This document shows, piece by piece, positions 1 through 8,456 of a stretch of 64,000 nt of DNA. The first letter of the stretch is position 1; every line of letters starts with the position of its first letter. This DNA comes from Mycobacterium sp. SM1. Its GTDB lineage: Bacteria; Actinomycetota; Actinomycetes; Mycobacteriales; Mycobacteriaceae. The stretch lies in the NCBI RefSeq assembly GCF_018361265.1, contig NZ_JAFLNH010000004.1, forward strand, positions 620,001 through 684,000, written 5' to 3'. The position numbers and the translations under genes were made by a program. The notes beneath the pieces are model-generated. The model saw only the letters and a program-made list of their open reading frames with translations, was not told the DNA's origin and made no database searches.

Positions 1-1417
1 CCCGAGTGGTGCGACCAGCCAGCAAGCTGGACACACGGGCGTGGTGGGCTGAGACCACCTTGGGCACCGACCTGGGTATCGCCGACGCCTGCACCGACGA
101 GATCTACGCCGCGATGGACTGGCTCGTGGGCGCCAAGACGCTATAGAGCGCAAGCTGGTCGCTCAACATCTTGGGCCGCGGGTTAACCCGTCGAAGATGG
201 CGTTGTTCGATCTGTCGAGTACGTGGATGACCGGGCGTCACTGCGAGTTGGCGGCACGCGGGTATTCCCGTGACGGTAAAAAAGGGTTGCCGCAGATCAA
301 CTTCGGGTTGCTTGGCGACCGCGAGGGCCGCCCGATAGCGGTGCGGGTATTCCCTGGCAACACTGCTGATCCCAAGGCGTTCACCACGATCGTGGGCGAT
401 CTGCAAGACACGTTTCGATTGGACAATCTGGTGATGGTCGGTGATCGGGGAATGATCACCACCGCCCGCATCAACGCCCTGCGCGAACTCAACAATGCCG
501 GAGCCGATTTCGGGTGGATCACCGCGTTACGCGCACCAGCGATCGCCGCGCTGGCCGCCGACCGGGGCCCTTTGCAGATGAGCCTGTTCGACCAACAGGA
601 TCTGGTCGAGATCAACCACCCCGACTATCCCGGCGAACGGCTGATCGCGTGCCGCGACCCACTGTTGGCCGCCCAGCGTGCGGCCAAACGCACCCAGCTG
701 CTGGCCGCCACCGAAAAACTGTTAGCGCCCATCGAAAAGCGGGTGGCGGCCGGCCGATTGTCCGGGGCCGCTGACATCGGCAAGACTGTGGGCAAAGTGT
801 TGGGAAAGTACAAGATGGCCAAACATTTTGACACCACCATCAGCGATGAGAGTTTCACCTACCGCCGCAACCAAACCGCCATCGATACTGAAGCCGCCAT
901 CGACGGCATCTACGTGATACGCACCAGCGTCGATGCCGCAGAACTCACCCCGGCCGCTGTGGTGCAAAGCTACAAAGACCTGGCCAACATCGAACGCGAC
1001 TTCCGCAGCATCAAAACCGACGACCTCCAAGTGCGGCCCATCCGCCACCGCCTCGACGACCGTGTCAAAGCGCACCTACTAATCTGCATGCTGGCCCGCT
1101 ACCTGGTATGGCATCTCCGCAAAGCCTGGGCGCCATTGACTTTCACCGATGAAAGCCCACCAGCCCGCGACAATCCCGTAGCCCCCGCCCAACGCTCAAC
1201 CGACGCTGACACCAAAGCCGCCCACAAACAAGACACCGACGCTAACCCCATACGCAGCTTCGCTGGCCTGCTCGCACACCTCAAAACCCTTACCCGCGAT
1301 AGGATCCGCTACCAGGACACCGACATCGAGATAGACAAACTCGCCGACCCAACCTCTCAACAACGTCGGGCTTTCGACCTCATCGAAGCCACCATCCCCC
1401 TGACCATCACCGCGTAG
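1..1417 (+). pseudogene. IS1634-family (IS4 superfamily) transposase, 5' incomplete and frameshifted
   Basis: A DDE transposase reading into the window from the left. Codons from position 3 (RVVRPASKLDTRAW) run in one frame to a TAG at 144-146, while the protein logic resumes one frame over (RQDAIERKLVAQHLG) and continues open to 1417. A single-base deletion near 129-134 explains this. Catalytic positions are visible: Asp in ALFDLSSTW, Asp in MVGDRGM and Glu in NIERDFRSIK. Near 1140-1250 there is a low-complexity acidic/Ala insert before the C-terminus, seen in some mycobacterial members. The gene is either inactive or carries a sequencing error. The element continues beyond a group II intron that begins 25 bases after the stop. 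Family assignment is confident; the exact IS name is not. Confidence 0.85.
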
Positions 1418-1444
1418 CCACAAACACAAACCAGAAAACCAGAT

Positions 1445-1516
1445 CGCGGTAGGGACCGCTCTTGCGAGCGGCCCCCCGCACAGATCCCAGCGTGCGGGAT
1501 TACCGCACTGGGCTCC
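1445..1516 (-). ncRNA. Group II intron catalytic domains V and VI
   Basis: On the minus strand, 1516-1482 folds as a ~35-base hairpin starting GGAGCCCAGTGCGG, with the catalytic AGC triad near its base and a TAAT-containing loop closed by CCGCAC. This is domain V. The next 30 bases form a second hairpin, GGCCGCTC-GCAA-GAGCGGTC, followed by CCTACC, matching domain VI with its candidate branch-point A in CCTACC. An intact domain V is what distinguishes an active intron from a dead one. Confidence 0.75.
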
Positions 1517-2990
1517 TGCCTTGGATTCTGGCGTCGAATCGCACGTTGGGAAAGGGGTACCGCACGCGGGCGGGTGGCAGCCACCTCGTGGTGAGAGGAC
1601 CCATCTGTGTCCAGTTCAGTCGCTTTCGTTGGCTGCGGCGCCGAAGCGCGTTAAACCACAGCTGACTTACCTGAGCACGAAAGGCCGCTACCGCATCGGT
1701 GTTGCCGGGCACGGCATAGTAGGCCATATGGCCGGTCACCACACTTCGTAACCACTTGCCTTGCACCGGTATGGGCTGATGCCGGCGCCGCTTGAGTTGG
1801 TCATTGACCTCTTTGAGCTTGGCCCGCATCCGTTTACCGATCGTGATGCGCCGCAACCAGAACCGTCCACGCTTGGTGGTCCCGCAGAAATGCGTGAAAC
1901 CAAGGAAGTCGAACGTCTCCGGCTTCCCCAGACCCCGCGCCTTTCGCCGCCGAGCGGCATGCCGCCCGAACTCGATCAACCGGGTCTTATCGGGATGAAG
2001 TTCCAACCCGAACTTCGCGAACCGCTCGCGAAGACCAGCCCAGAACCGTAGCGCATCCTCTTGATGTTCGAAACCAACAGTGAAATCGTCGGCGAACCTG
2101 ACAATGACCACGTCACCCTCGGCGTACCGATTCCTCCACCATTGAGCCCACAAGTCGAATACGTAGTGCAGGTACACGTTAGCCAGCAACGGCGAAACCG
2201 ATGCCCCCTGCGGTGTCCCTTCTATGTTTTTCGACCACTGCCCGTCCTCGATGACACCTGCGTTCACCCACTTCTGGATGAGCCGCAGGACCCGCTTATC
2301 CGCAATACGGTGCTCGAGAAACCTTTCTAACCAACTGTGATCGAGTTGGTTGAAAAAGTCGCGGACATCCGCGTCAAGCACCCAGTTCACTCTCTTCCGC
2401 TCGATTCCGACCGTCAGCGCGTCCAACGCATGATGCGGGCCGCGTCCCGGCCGAAACCCATAAGAAAAGCCCAGGAAGTCCACCTCATAGATCGCGTTGA
2501 GTACCTCGACGACGGCCCGCTGGACGATCTTGTCTTCCAACGAGGCGATACCGAGCGGCCGCAACCGCCCGTCCGCCTTCGGGATATACATCCGCCGCGA
2601 CGGTTTCACCCGGTAACGCCCTGCGTGCAGCCTGCCGTGCAGGTCATGAAGGTTAGCCTCCAAATCCTGCCGGTAGGCTGCCCACGTCACACCGTCAACC
2701 CCCGGAGCAGCCCCCGGGCGGATCGCCCAAAACGCTGACCTGAGACGGTCGACGCTGACGTGGTGCAGCAGCGCTGTGAACCGTGCTTCCTTATCTCCTT
2801 GTGCCACCCGGCGCACACGATCCAGCGCACTTGACGCGCCTGACCCGGCTCTGCGTCCGAGACGCGTTTTGCTGGCCGTGTTCTCCTTGGCCAGCCCCCT
2901 TTCCTCCACCACCTCCGCCGCCGCTGTCACGGCTTTGTTCGGCAGCTTCGCAGGTACTACGGGGCTGTCAGACTTCCCACGCTCGTACAT
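1500..2990 (-). CDS. ltrA: Group II intron reverse transcriptase/maturase
   Basis: This intron-encoded protein (496 aa) helps splicing and copies intron RNA into DNA during retrohoming. The N-terminus is MYERGKSDSPVVP. Reverse-transcriptase blocks follow in order: GVDGVTW, YIPKADGRLRPLGI, YGFRPGRGPHHAL, the first catalytic Asp in VLDADVRDFFNQLDH, GTPQGASVSPLLANVYLHYV, then RFADDFTVGF. The last has FADD where YADD is commonest. A maturase/X region follows (DFLGFTHF onward). There is no HNH endonuclease domain; the protein ends RSPVR, so integration probably relies on nicked or replicating DNA. The stop codon TAA lies inside the domain V hairpin, so coding and ribozyme sequence overlap. The frame is intact and probably functional. 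Confidence 0.93.
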   Translation of the reverse strand: MYERGKSDSPVVPAKLPNKAVTAAAEVVEERGLAKENTASKTRLGRRAGSGASSALDRVRRVAQGDKEARFTALLHHVSVDRLRSAFWAIRPGAAPGVDGVTWAAYRQDLEANLHDLHGRLHAGRYRVKPSRRMYIPKADGRLRPLGIASLEDKIVQRAVVEVLNAIYEVDFLGFSYGFRPGRGPHHALDALTVGIERKRVNWVLDADVRDFFNQLDHSWLERFLEHRIADKRVLRLIQKWVNAGVIEDGQWSKNIEGTPQGASVSPLLANVYLHYVFDLWAQWWRNRYAEGDVVIVRFADDFTVGFEHQEDALRFWAGLRERFAKFGLELHPDKTRLIEFGRHAARRRKARGLGKPETFDFLGFTHFCGTTKRGRFWLRRITIGKRMRAKLKEVNDQLKRRRHQPIPVQGKWLRSVVTGHMAYYAVPGNTDAVAAFRAQVSQLWFNALRRRSQRKRLNWTQMGPLTTRWLPPARVRYPFPNVRFDARIQGRSPVR

Positions 2991-3413
2991 CTCAGGCGTA
3001 CCGCCTTGGCGTTCCCGGAGCGGCCCGCCCGGTGATCAGCCAGACGGGCAAGACATGGGACCTCCCGGTTCTCGCGCATGAAGATTCCGTACATGCCCTG
3101 GTTCTCTGACCGCGCGGGATCCCCTGACGGCTCGCGATAACGCCGCCAGCGATGTTGCCTTCCACGTGTTTTGACCGTGTCGGCATCCCGAACTCCTTGA
3201 TTTCGCGGCTCAATAGCCCGGCCTGCACGTGCCCCTTCCAACGCTTCGCCAGTGCCCTCACGAGCACCCACGCATGGTTGGGGTCATCGTGGATCGCTAG
3301 TCCTTCGATGTAGAGCTGTCTCATCTCCTTCTTCATGCCGGTTTATCCCGGCGCTCCAAAACCCCAGGTCAAAGCCAAAAACCCCTACCCAAACAGCAGT
3401 AACTTCGGCCTAA

Positions 3414-4262
3414 AGCGCCCGCCGCCTCGACGACGTCGAGCTCGATTACTTGTTCCTGGATGGGTCGCATTTCCAGTACCACGCCAACGCCTCGGCCGAG
3501 CCGGTGCTCGCGGCGTGGGGCATCGACACCGACGGCAAACCGGTGTTCGTCGGGCTCGACACCGCCTGCAGTGAGTCCGGGGATGCCTGGGAAGGTTTCC
3601 TCACCGGGCTCGGTGAGCGCGGCCTGGCGTGTCCGCTGCTGGTGATCTCCGACGGCGCACCCGGGTTGATCGGCGCGGTGCAGACCACCATGGGCGGCGC
3701 GCTGCGCCAGCGGTGTGTGGTGCATCGCGCCAGAAACCTCCTGGCCACGGTGCCCAAGAACGCCCACGCCGAGGTCAAGGCCGACTACTGGGCGATCTTT
3801 GACCTGCCCGACAACATCCAACCCGGCCTGGATGCGGTCACACTCGCCCGAAACCGCATCGACGCGTTCGCCAAACGCTGGCGCGACTCCTATCCGGCGG
3901 CGGTGCGGGCCCTGCTCGATGACCGTGACTCGCTGACGGTGTAGCTGCAGTTTCCGCGTGAGCACTGGACCAGGGTGCGGCACTCAAATTTTATCGAGCG
4001 GACGTTCGGGCAGACCCGCCGTCGGGTCAAGGTGATCGGTCGGCTGCCCGGCGAGCACTCCTGCCTGAAGCTGGTGTGGGCCGTACTCGACCGCGCCTCG
4101 GCCGGCTGGCGCGGGTTCACCATGACGCCCGCCGGGCTGCGGCTACCGCAGGAGCTGCCAAGGTCGTTGCATGACCCACCGACTCAACTGCCGCAACGGG
4201 ACTCGGAACTACACATCGAAACCGGAGCGGCGCCGGCCGATTCTGTCGGCGCCATCGCATAG
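3414..4262 (+). pseudogene. IS256-family (mutator) transposase, 5' truncated with amber codon
   Basis: Only the catalytic C-terminal two-thirds remain. The protein is recognisable from LDDVELDYLFLDGSH (from 3423) with the first Asp, through ISDGAPGL (second Asp), to the C-terminal Glu in RHSNFIERTFG. An in-frame TAG at 3942-3944 sits in LTV*LQFPREHW where the family has an aromatic residue, so a Tyr codon has become amber. The N-terminal third is missing, cut where the preceding IS remnant ends at about 3411. It is a dead relic sharing orientation with the IS1634-type gene upstream. Confidence 0.88.
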
Positions 4263-4413
4263 CATCACAACCGCAAGTCAGCGGAATCTGTGTCCGAACT
4301 TTTACACCGCTGTTGGGACGCCACCCAGCGCGCCCGTGTCCTAATTCGTGGCGAATGGGTGGTTGGGGCCTGCGCAGCGGCGAGCACGTCCGGCCGGTAC
4401 GTGGACAGTCGGC

Positions 4414-4427
4414 GTATGCTGGCATAC
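4414..4427 (+). promoter_or_regulatory. Inverted repeat overlapping a -10 element, abutting the vapB ATG
   Basis: GTATGC-TG-GCATAC is a perfect 6-bp inverted repeat with a 2-bp centre, ending one base before the vapB ATG at 4428. It contains TATGCT (4415-4420), a plausible -10 hexamer that would place the transcription start at or next to the ATG, giving a leaderless message. An operator over the -10 box is the arrangement expected for autorepression by a VapB-VapC complex. No clear -35 is visible. The role is inferred. Confidence 0.5.
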
Positions 4428-4655
4428 ATGAAACGGACGACGGTCAAGATCCCCGACGCGCTGGATGCCCGTCTACGGCATGAAGCCGCGCGACGGAATA
4501 TGACTATCTCGGAACTCAGCCGTAAAGCGCTCGAGACGTATCTCGGCGCGGACAGGGGCCGTCGGCGCCTGAATGCGGCGGCCGCCGGCCGTAGCGGCCG
4601 TAGCGATGTCTCCGAGCGCATCGAGGAGATTTTGGCGGCGGAGGTTGAACCATAG
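4428..4655 (+). CDS. vapB: VapB-type antitoxin, ribbon-helix-helix
   Basis: A 75-residue antitoxin that should bind and inhibit the VapC ribonuclease encoded next and repress the operon. The N-terminus MKRTTVKIPDALDARLRHEA, followed by NMTISELSRKALETYL, is a ribbon-helix-helix DNA-binding fold. The C-terminus (SDVSERIEEILAAEVEP) is the usual toxin-wrapping tail. The frame is open from 4290, but the ATG at 4428 gives the family length and directly follows a palindromic operator, so that start is preferred. There is no Shine-Dalgarno sequence, which fits leaderless translation. The subfamily is not identified. The region between the IS256 relic and this gene (4263-4413) has no gene. Confidence 0.85.
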   Translation: MKRTTVKIPDALDARLRHEAARRNMTISELSRKALETYLGADRGRRRLNAAAAGRSGRSDVSERIEEILAAEVEP

Positions 4656-5068
4656 GGGCAATTGTCGTCGATGCGGGTCCGCTATATGCCTACGTCGACG
4701 CTGACGATGCCCACCATGCGTCGTCGCTGGAGCTTCTGCACAGCCATCCGGGTCCGCTGGTCGTCCCGACACTCGTGATCACCGAGGTGGTCTACCTACT
4801 GGGTACCCGACTGGGCGTCGAACCTGAAGTGCGGTTCCTCGGCGACCTGGCCGATGGTGCGTTCACCGTTGAGCCGGTAGCAGCGGGGGATTGGCTGCGG
4901 ATTGCCGAACTTGTTGCACGACACCGAAACCTCCCGCTTGGCACCGTCGACGCCTCCGTGGTGGCCGCCGCAGAGCGGTTAGGCATCAATGAGATCGCGA
5001 CCGTCGACCGCCGCCACTTCAGCGTTGTCCGACCACGCCATGTCGAGGCCTTTGCTCTTCTTCCGTGA
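4652..5068 (+). CDS. vapC: VapC-type PIN-domain toxin with no standard start codon
   Basis: A PIN-domain ribonuclease toxin of 135-138 residues. The four acidic metal ligands are present: Asp in IVVDAGPLYAY, Glu in VITEVVYLL, Asp in LGTVDASVVAA and Asp in IATVDRRHF. The reading frame must include ATT GTC GTC GAT at 4661 to contain the first ligand, but upstream only ATA (4652), GGG and GCA precede it before a TGA at 4646-4648. The first ATG/GTG in frame is GTG at 4775, which would remove a third of the domain. Translation therefore needs a rare ATA or ATT start coupled to the vapB stop (4653-4655), or the toxin has lost its start by ATG to ATA change. Confidence 0.7.
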   Translation: MGAIVVDAGPLYAYVDADDAHHASSLELLHSHPGPLVVPTLVITEVVYLLGTRLGVEPEVRFLGDLADGAFTVEPVAAGDWLRIAELVARHRNLPLGTVDASVVAAAERLGINEIATVDRRHFSVVRPRHVEAFALLP

Positions 5069-5111
5069 ATCCGCGGTCTCGGCGGGGTCGTTTCGTGCCG
5101 GCGACTGGCGT

Positions 5112-5138
5112 CTTCTTCTACTTCTTCTACTTCTTCTA
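5112..5138. repeat. Three tandem copies of a 9-bp unit at the end of the SDR gene
   Basis: CTTCTTCTA is repeated exactly three times (5112-5120, 5121-5129, 5130-5138). The rightmost CTA is the stop codon (TAG on the minus strand) of the adjoining SDR gene, so the array lies in its 3' untranslated end. Copy-number change would not alter the protein. It could serve as a strain marker. Confidence 0.8.
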
Positions 5139-6014
5139 CCGCTTTTCCAGGCTCTCGGTGTGGGCGCTGGTTGAACGACCGAGCGCGGCGACCTCGGCGT
5201 CCATGCGCGGCAGCAGATCGGGCACGAACCGCCGCACCGGGGCCTCGGCTACGGGTGTTGACAGCACTGGCCGCAGCCAGCGGAGCAGGCCGACCCAGCC
5301 CGGGCTGTTGATGCGGCGCTTGCGCCCCTCGATGCCCTTGACGAAAGCCCGCGCGCATTTCTGCACCGATGTGGTGCGGTTGAGCGGGTAGGGCAATTTC
5401 GCGAGCATCTCGGTGAAGGTGGTCAGATCGGCCTTGCTGTCTCGCACCATTGGCGTGTCAATCCACGACATGTGGGCCGACCCGACGTCAACACCCAAAT
5501 GCGCGACCTCCAGCCGCAGCGCGTTGGCAAAATGCTCTACCGCGGCCTTCGAGGCGTTGTATGGCGCCAGGCCCGGGGCGGCGGCGTAAGCGGCCAGCGA
5601 GGAGACGATCAGGACATAGCCGTGCCGTTGGATCACCGAGGGCAAAGCAGCCCGAACGGTGTGATACACGCCGAGCACGTTGACGTCGATGAGCCGTGCG
5701 AACGCCTCCGGATCGACCCGCAGCACCGACCCGTAGGTCGCGATCCCGGCGTTGGCCATCACGACGTCGATGCCGCCGAAACGCTCGACGGCCAGATCCG
5801 CGGCGGCTTGCATCGCCGACAGGTCGCGCACGTCGGCGACCATCGTCAGCACCCACTCGTCACCCAACTCGCTGGCCAGCACGTTAAGCTGCGCCTCGTC
5901 CAAGTCGGTCAGCACCAGCTTGGCTCCCCTGGCATGGAGCCGACGCGCCACCTCCGCGCCGATCCCCCCGGCGCTGCCCGTGATGAAAACCACCTTGCCG
6001 CTCACCGAGCCCAT
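5136..6014 (-). CDS. Short-chain dehydrogenase/reductase (Rv2129c orthologue)
   Basis: A cytosolic NAD(P)-dependent oxidoreductase of 292 residues. The Rossmann motif TGSAGGIG is near residue 13, followed by the NAG motif (MANAGIATYG), the catalytic Ser in LIVSSLAAYA and the YxxxK pair in YNASKAAVEHFANAL. It is longer than a minimal SDR through a C-terminal extension (RWLRPVLSTPVAEAPVRRF). The ATG at 6014 (MGSVSGKVV) is preferred over an upstream in-frame start because the Rossmann strand follows immediately. In H37Rv the orthologue lies just downstream of mshC, as here. The substrate is unknown. Confidence 0.9.
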   Translation of the reverse strand: MGSVSGKVVFITGSAGGIGAEVARRLHARGAKLVLTDLDEAQLNVLASELGDEWVLTMVADVRDLSAMQAAADLAVERFGGIDVVMANAGIATYGSVLRVDPEAFARLIDVNVLGVYHTVRAALPSVIQRHGYVLIVSSLAAYAAAPGLAPYNASKAAVEHFANALRLEVAHLGVDVGSAHMSWIDTPMVRDSKADLTTFTEMLAKLPYPLNRTTSVQKCARAFVKGIEGRKRRINSPGWVGLLRWLRPVLSTPVAEAPVRRFVPDLLPRMDAEVAALGRSTSAHTESLEKR

Positions 6015-6038
6015 GGCGAAAACGTATCGCCACACCGA

Positions 6039-7274
6039 TTACAGGTCCACCCCCAGCAGCGCGTCGATAAGCGTGGCAACCGCCGCCGGTGCGGTGCTGT
6101 CGTGACCACCGTATTCGAGCGCCTCGCTGGCCCAACCATCCAGCGCGGCAAACGCTTTGGGCGTGTCCAGGTCGTCAGCCAAGTAGCGCCGGACCCGGGC
6201 GATGGTGTCGGTGGCATCCGGACCGGAGGGCATCGCCGTCGCCGTGCGCCACCGATGCAGCCGTTCGATTGCCTCGTCGAGAACCTGGGCGTCCCAAAAC
6301 CGGTCCGCACGATAGTGCCCGGCGAGCAGACCCAGCCGGATGGCCGCAGGCTCGACGGCTTCGCTGCGCAACCTTGACACAAAGACCAGGTTGCCGCGGC
6401 TCTTGGACATCTTGTGACCGGCCCAGCCGATCATACCGGCATGTACGTAGTGGCGGGCGAATCGCCGCTCCCCGCTGACGGATTCGGCGTGCGCGGCGGT
6501 GAACTCGTGATGCGGAAAGATCAAGTCGGCGCCGCCGCCCTGAATGTCCAGGCCGGTGCCGATACGGTTGAGCGCGATCGCGGCGCATTCAACATGCCAG
6601 CCCGGTCGGCCGGGGCCGAACGGCGATGGCCAACTGGGCTCGCCGGGCCGCGCCGCCCGCCACATCAGGGCATCGAGCTCATCGGCCTTGCCCGGTCGCT
6701 GTGGATCCCCGCCGCGCTGCGCGCACAGCCGCAGCATGGTGTCACGGTCATAGCCCGATTCGTAGCCGAACTGCGGCGTGGCGTCTGCCCGGAAGTAGAC
6801 GTCGGGATATTCGCCGTCGACGACGTACGCCGCCCCGGAGGCCAACATCTTCTCCACGGCCTCGACCACTTCCCCGATGGCCTCGCTCGCCGCGACGTAG
6901 TCGTGTGGTGGCAGCACCCGCAGCGCCGCCATGTCCTCGCGAAACCGCGCGACCTCACGGGCCGCCAGCTCGCGCCAATCGATGCCGTCGCGCTCGGCGC
7001 GCTCGAACAGCGGATCGTCGACGTCGGTGATGTTCTGCACATAGTGCACCTCGTGACCGAGATCCAGCCACAGCCGGTGCACAAGGTCAAACGCCAGATA
7101 CGTGGCGGCGTGCCCCAGATGGGTGGCGTCATACGGCGTGATCCCGCAGACGTACATGGTGGCGGTGCGACCGGGTGCCACCGGGCGCACCTGGCGATCG
7201 GCTGTGTCGTACAGCCGTAGCTCCGGACCGTGTCCCGGCAGTGCCGGGACGGGGGCTGCCGGCCACGAGTGCAT
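6039..7274 (-). CDS. mshC: L-cysteine:1D-myo-inosityl 2-amino-2-deoxy-alpha-D-glucopyranoside ligase (mycothiol synthesis)
   Basis: MshC joins cysteine to glucosaminyl-inositol using ATP, the third step of mycothiol synthesis. The protein is 411 residues, close to the family's ~414. It has the class I aminoacyl-tRNA-synthetase fold of CysRS: a [18 protein letters not shown] block with the zinc Cys and HIGH-like [18 protein letters not shown] with further zinc ligands, [13 protein letters not shown], and KMSKSRGN as the KMSKS loop. The start [10 protein letters not shown] at 7274 matches the orthologue; a longer upstream frame is ignored. It lies 24 bp upstream of the SDR and 115 bp downstream of cysQ, all on the minus strand, probably as an operon. 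Confidence 0.96.
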   Translation of the reverse strand: MHSWPAAPVPALPGHGPELRLYDTADRQVRPVAPGRTATMYVCGITPYDATHLGHAATYLAFDLVHRLWLDLGHEVHYVQNITDVDDPLFERAERDGIDWRELAAREVARFREDMAALRVLPPHDYVAASEAIGEVVEAVEKMLASGAAYVVDGEYPDVYFRADATPQFGYESGYDRDTMLRLCAQRGGDPQRPGKADELDALMWRAARPGEPSWPSPFGPGRPGWHVECAAIALNRIGTGLDIQGGGADLIFPHHEFTAAHAESVSGERRFARHYVHAGMIGWAGHKMSKSRGNLVFVSRLRSEAVEPAAIRLGLLAGHYRADRFWDAQVLDEAIERLHRWRTATAMPSGPDATDTIARVRRYLADDLDTPKAFAALDGWASEALEYGGHDSTAPAAVATLIDALLGVDL

Positions 7275-7389
7275 AGCATCGACTTTAAGGTGTGGCTCCG
7301 GTGTGGCGCCGAGACGGGCCGCGCGGCAGCCGGGAAGGCACCGGCCGTAGAGTCCGTAGCGGTGTAAAGCCGTGGCGCGGCAATCGGTT

Positions 7390-8193
7390 CTAACCGCCCG
7401 ACCGAATGGCACTCAGCAGCACATCGACGAGTTCGGGACGGCATATCAGCAGGTCGGGCACGTACGGATCGGGTCGGTTGTAGACGAGCTCAGACCCGTC
7501 CAGCCGGGAAGCGTGCAGGCCGGCCGACAGCACCACACCCACCGGGGCGGCCGAATCCCATTCCCACTGGCCCCCGGCATGGATGTACGCGTCCGCGTCG
7601 CCCCGGACCACGGCCATTGCTTTCGCCCCGGCCGAGCCGATCCGCACGATCTGGATGTCCAGCCGGTCGCGCAGCCGATGCAGCACCACGGGCGGCCGGC
7701 TGGAGCTGGCGGTGACCCGGATCGGCCCGGGGTGGGCCGTCAGGTTGGCCGTGACCGTATCGGTGCGGTAAAGCTCCCCGGCCGCGGGCAGGGCCACCGC
7801 CGCGTCGGTGATGGCGCCCCTGGGACCGCCGTCGCGCTGCCACAGCGCCACGTGAACGGCCCAGTCGGCGCGTCCGGGTGTGGAGAACTCGCGGGTGCCG
7901 TCCACCGGGTCGATAATCCAGACCCGATCAGCGCTCAACCGGGTCAGATCGTCGTGGGCTTCTTCGCTGAGCACCGCGTCGGCGGGCCGTTCGGCACGTA
8001 GCCGACGCAACAGCAGCGAGTTTGCCCGTTGGTCGCCGGCGTCGCCGAGTGCGCACGGATGATCGAACCCGATCTCCTCGCGCACCGCCAGCAGCAGCTT
8101 CCCCGCCTCTTCGGCCAGGCTCGCGGCCAGGGCCGCATCCGTCACATCGTGGGAAGCCGGGCTCACCCGACCCAGTATTGCCGAGGCGACCAT
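7390..8193 (-). CDS. cysQ: 3'-phosphoadenosine-5'-phosphate phosphatase CysQ
   Basis: A 267-residue inositol-monophosphatase-family enzyme that dephosphorylates PAP (and PAPS) in sulfate assimilation. Motifs are the metal site SEEAHDD, the hallmark [16 protein letters not shown] and the C-terminal [11 protein letters not shown]. The length equals the H37Rv Rv2131c protein as I recall it. Its pairing with mshC fits a sulfur and thiol theme. Transcription runs towards mshC. The upstream flank (8194-8456) contains no gene I can support, and the neighbours expected upstream in H37Rv are missing, marking a rearrangement edge. Confidence 0.94.
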   Translation of the reverse strand: MVASAILGRVSPASHDVTDAALAASLAEEAGKLLLAVREEIGFDHPCALGDAGDQRANSLLLRRLRAERPADAVLSEEAHDDLTRLSADRVWIIDPVDGTREFSTPGRADWAVHVALWQRDGGPRGAITDAAVALPAAGELYRTDTVTANLTAHPGPIRVTASSSRPPVVLHRLRDRLDIQIVRIGSAGAKAMAVVRGDADAYIHAGGQWEWDSAAPVGVVLSAGLHASRLDGSELVYNRPDPYVPDLLICRPELVDVLLSAIRSGG

Positions 8194-8456
8194 CCGCCGG
8201 AAACTTCAGTCGACACGGCCTTACCCGCCCCCTGGGAAAAGAGCTCATTGACCTTGGCGGCCGGGGACCCTGGCTTCTGTTAGGCACTCACGATTGCGAT
8301 TGCGTCCAGCTCAGTTGCCGACAAGCCGGCAAGACCGCCGGGGAGCTGTCCGATTGGGGTTCAGGCACCGGCAACGATGGTAGGTTCGGGCGCCGGCAAC
8401 GATATGACACGATATGACGTGGATAGAGGTGGGTTGGCCCTGCCGGCTGCACAGGG

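Larger units (their letters stand above)
1443..3356 (-). mobile_element. Bacterial group II intron, complete (~1.9 kb)
   Basis: A retrotransposon-like ribozyme with its own maturase. On the minus strand the 3' end shows a domain V hairpin (1482-1516), a domain VI hairpin and a terminal ...CTACCGCGAT, giving the AY end at 1443. The 5' part (about 2990-3350) carries the conserved structural sequence that is spuriously open (MYGIFMRENREVP, MRQLYIEGLAIH) and is typical of this intron group. The best 5' terminus is GAGCG at 3356-3352, one base off the usual GUGYG. The length of 1914 bases is normal. Both boundaries are inferred by eye; the 3' one is firmer. Confidence 0.8.
1..3411 (+). mobile_element. 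IS1634-family element split by a group II intron
   Basis: The left part (1-1442) holds the transposase and 25 bases after its stop. The intron occupies 1443-3356 on the other strand. The stretch 3357-3411 (starting CAAAACCCCAGGTC) would rejoin the left part as 3' non-coding IS sequence. A stop in the frame of the following IS256 transposase at 3411-3413 shows that a different element begins there. The right terminal inverted repeat of the IS could not be identified, so the right edge is approximate. Confidence 0.5.
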
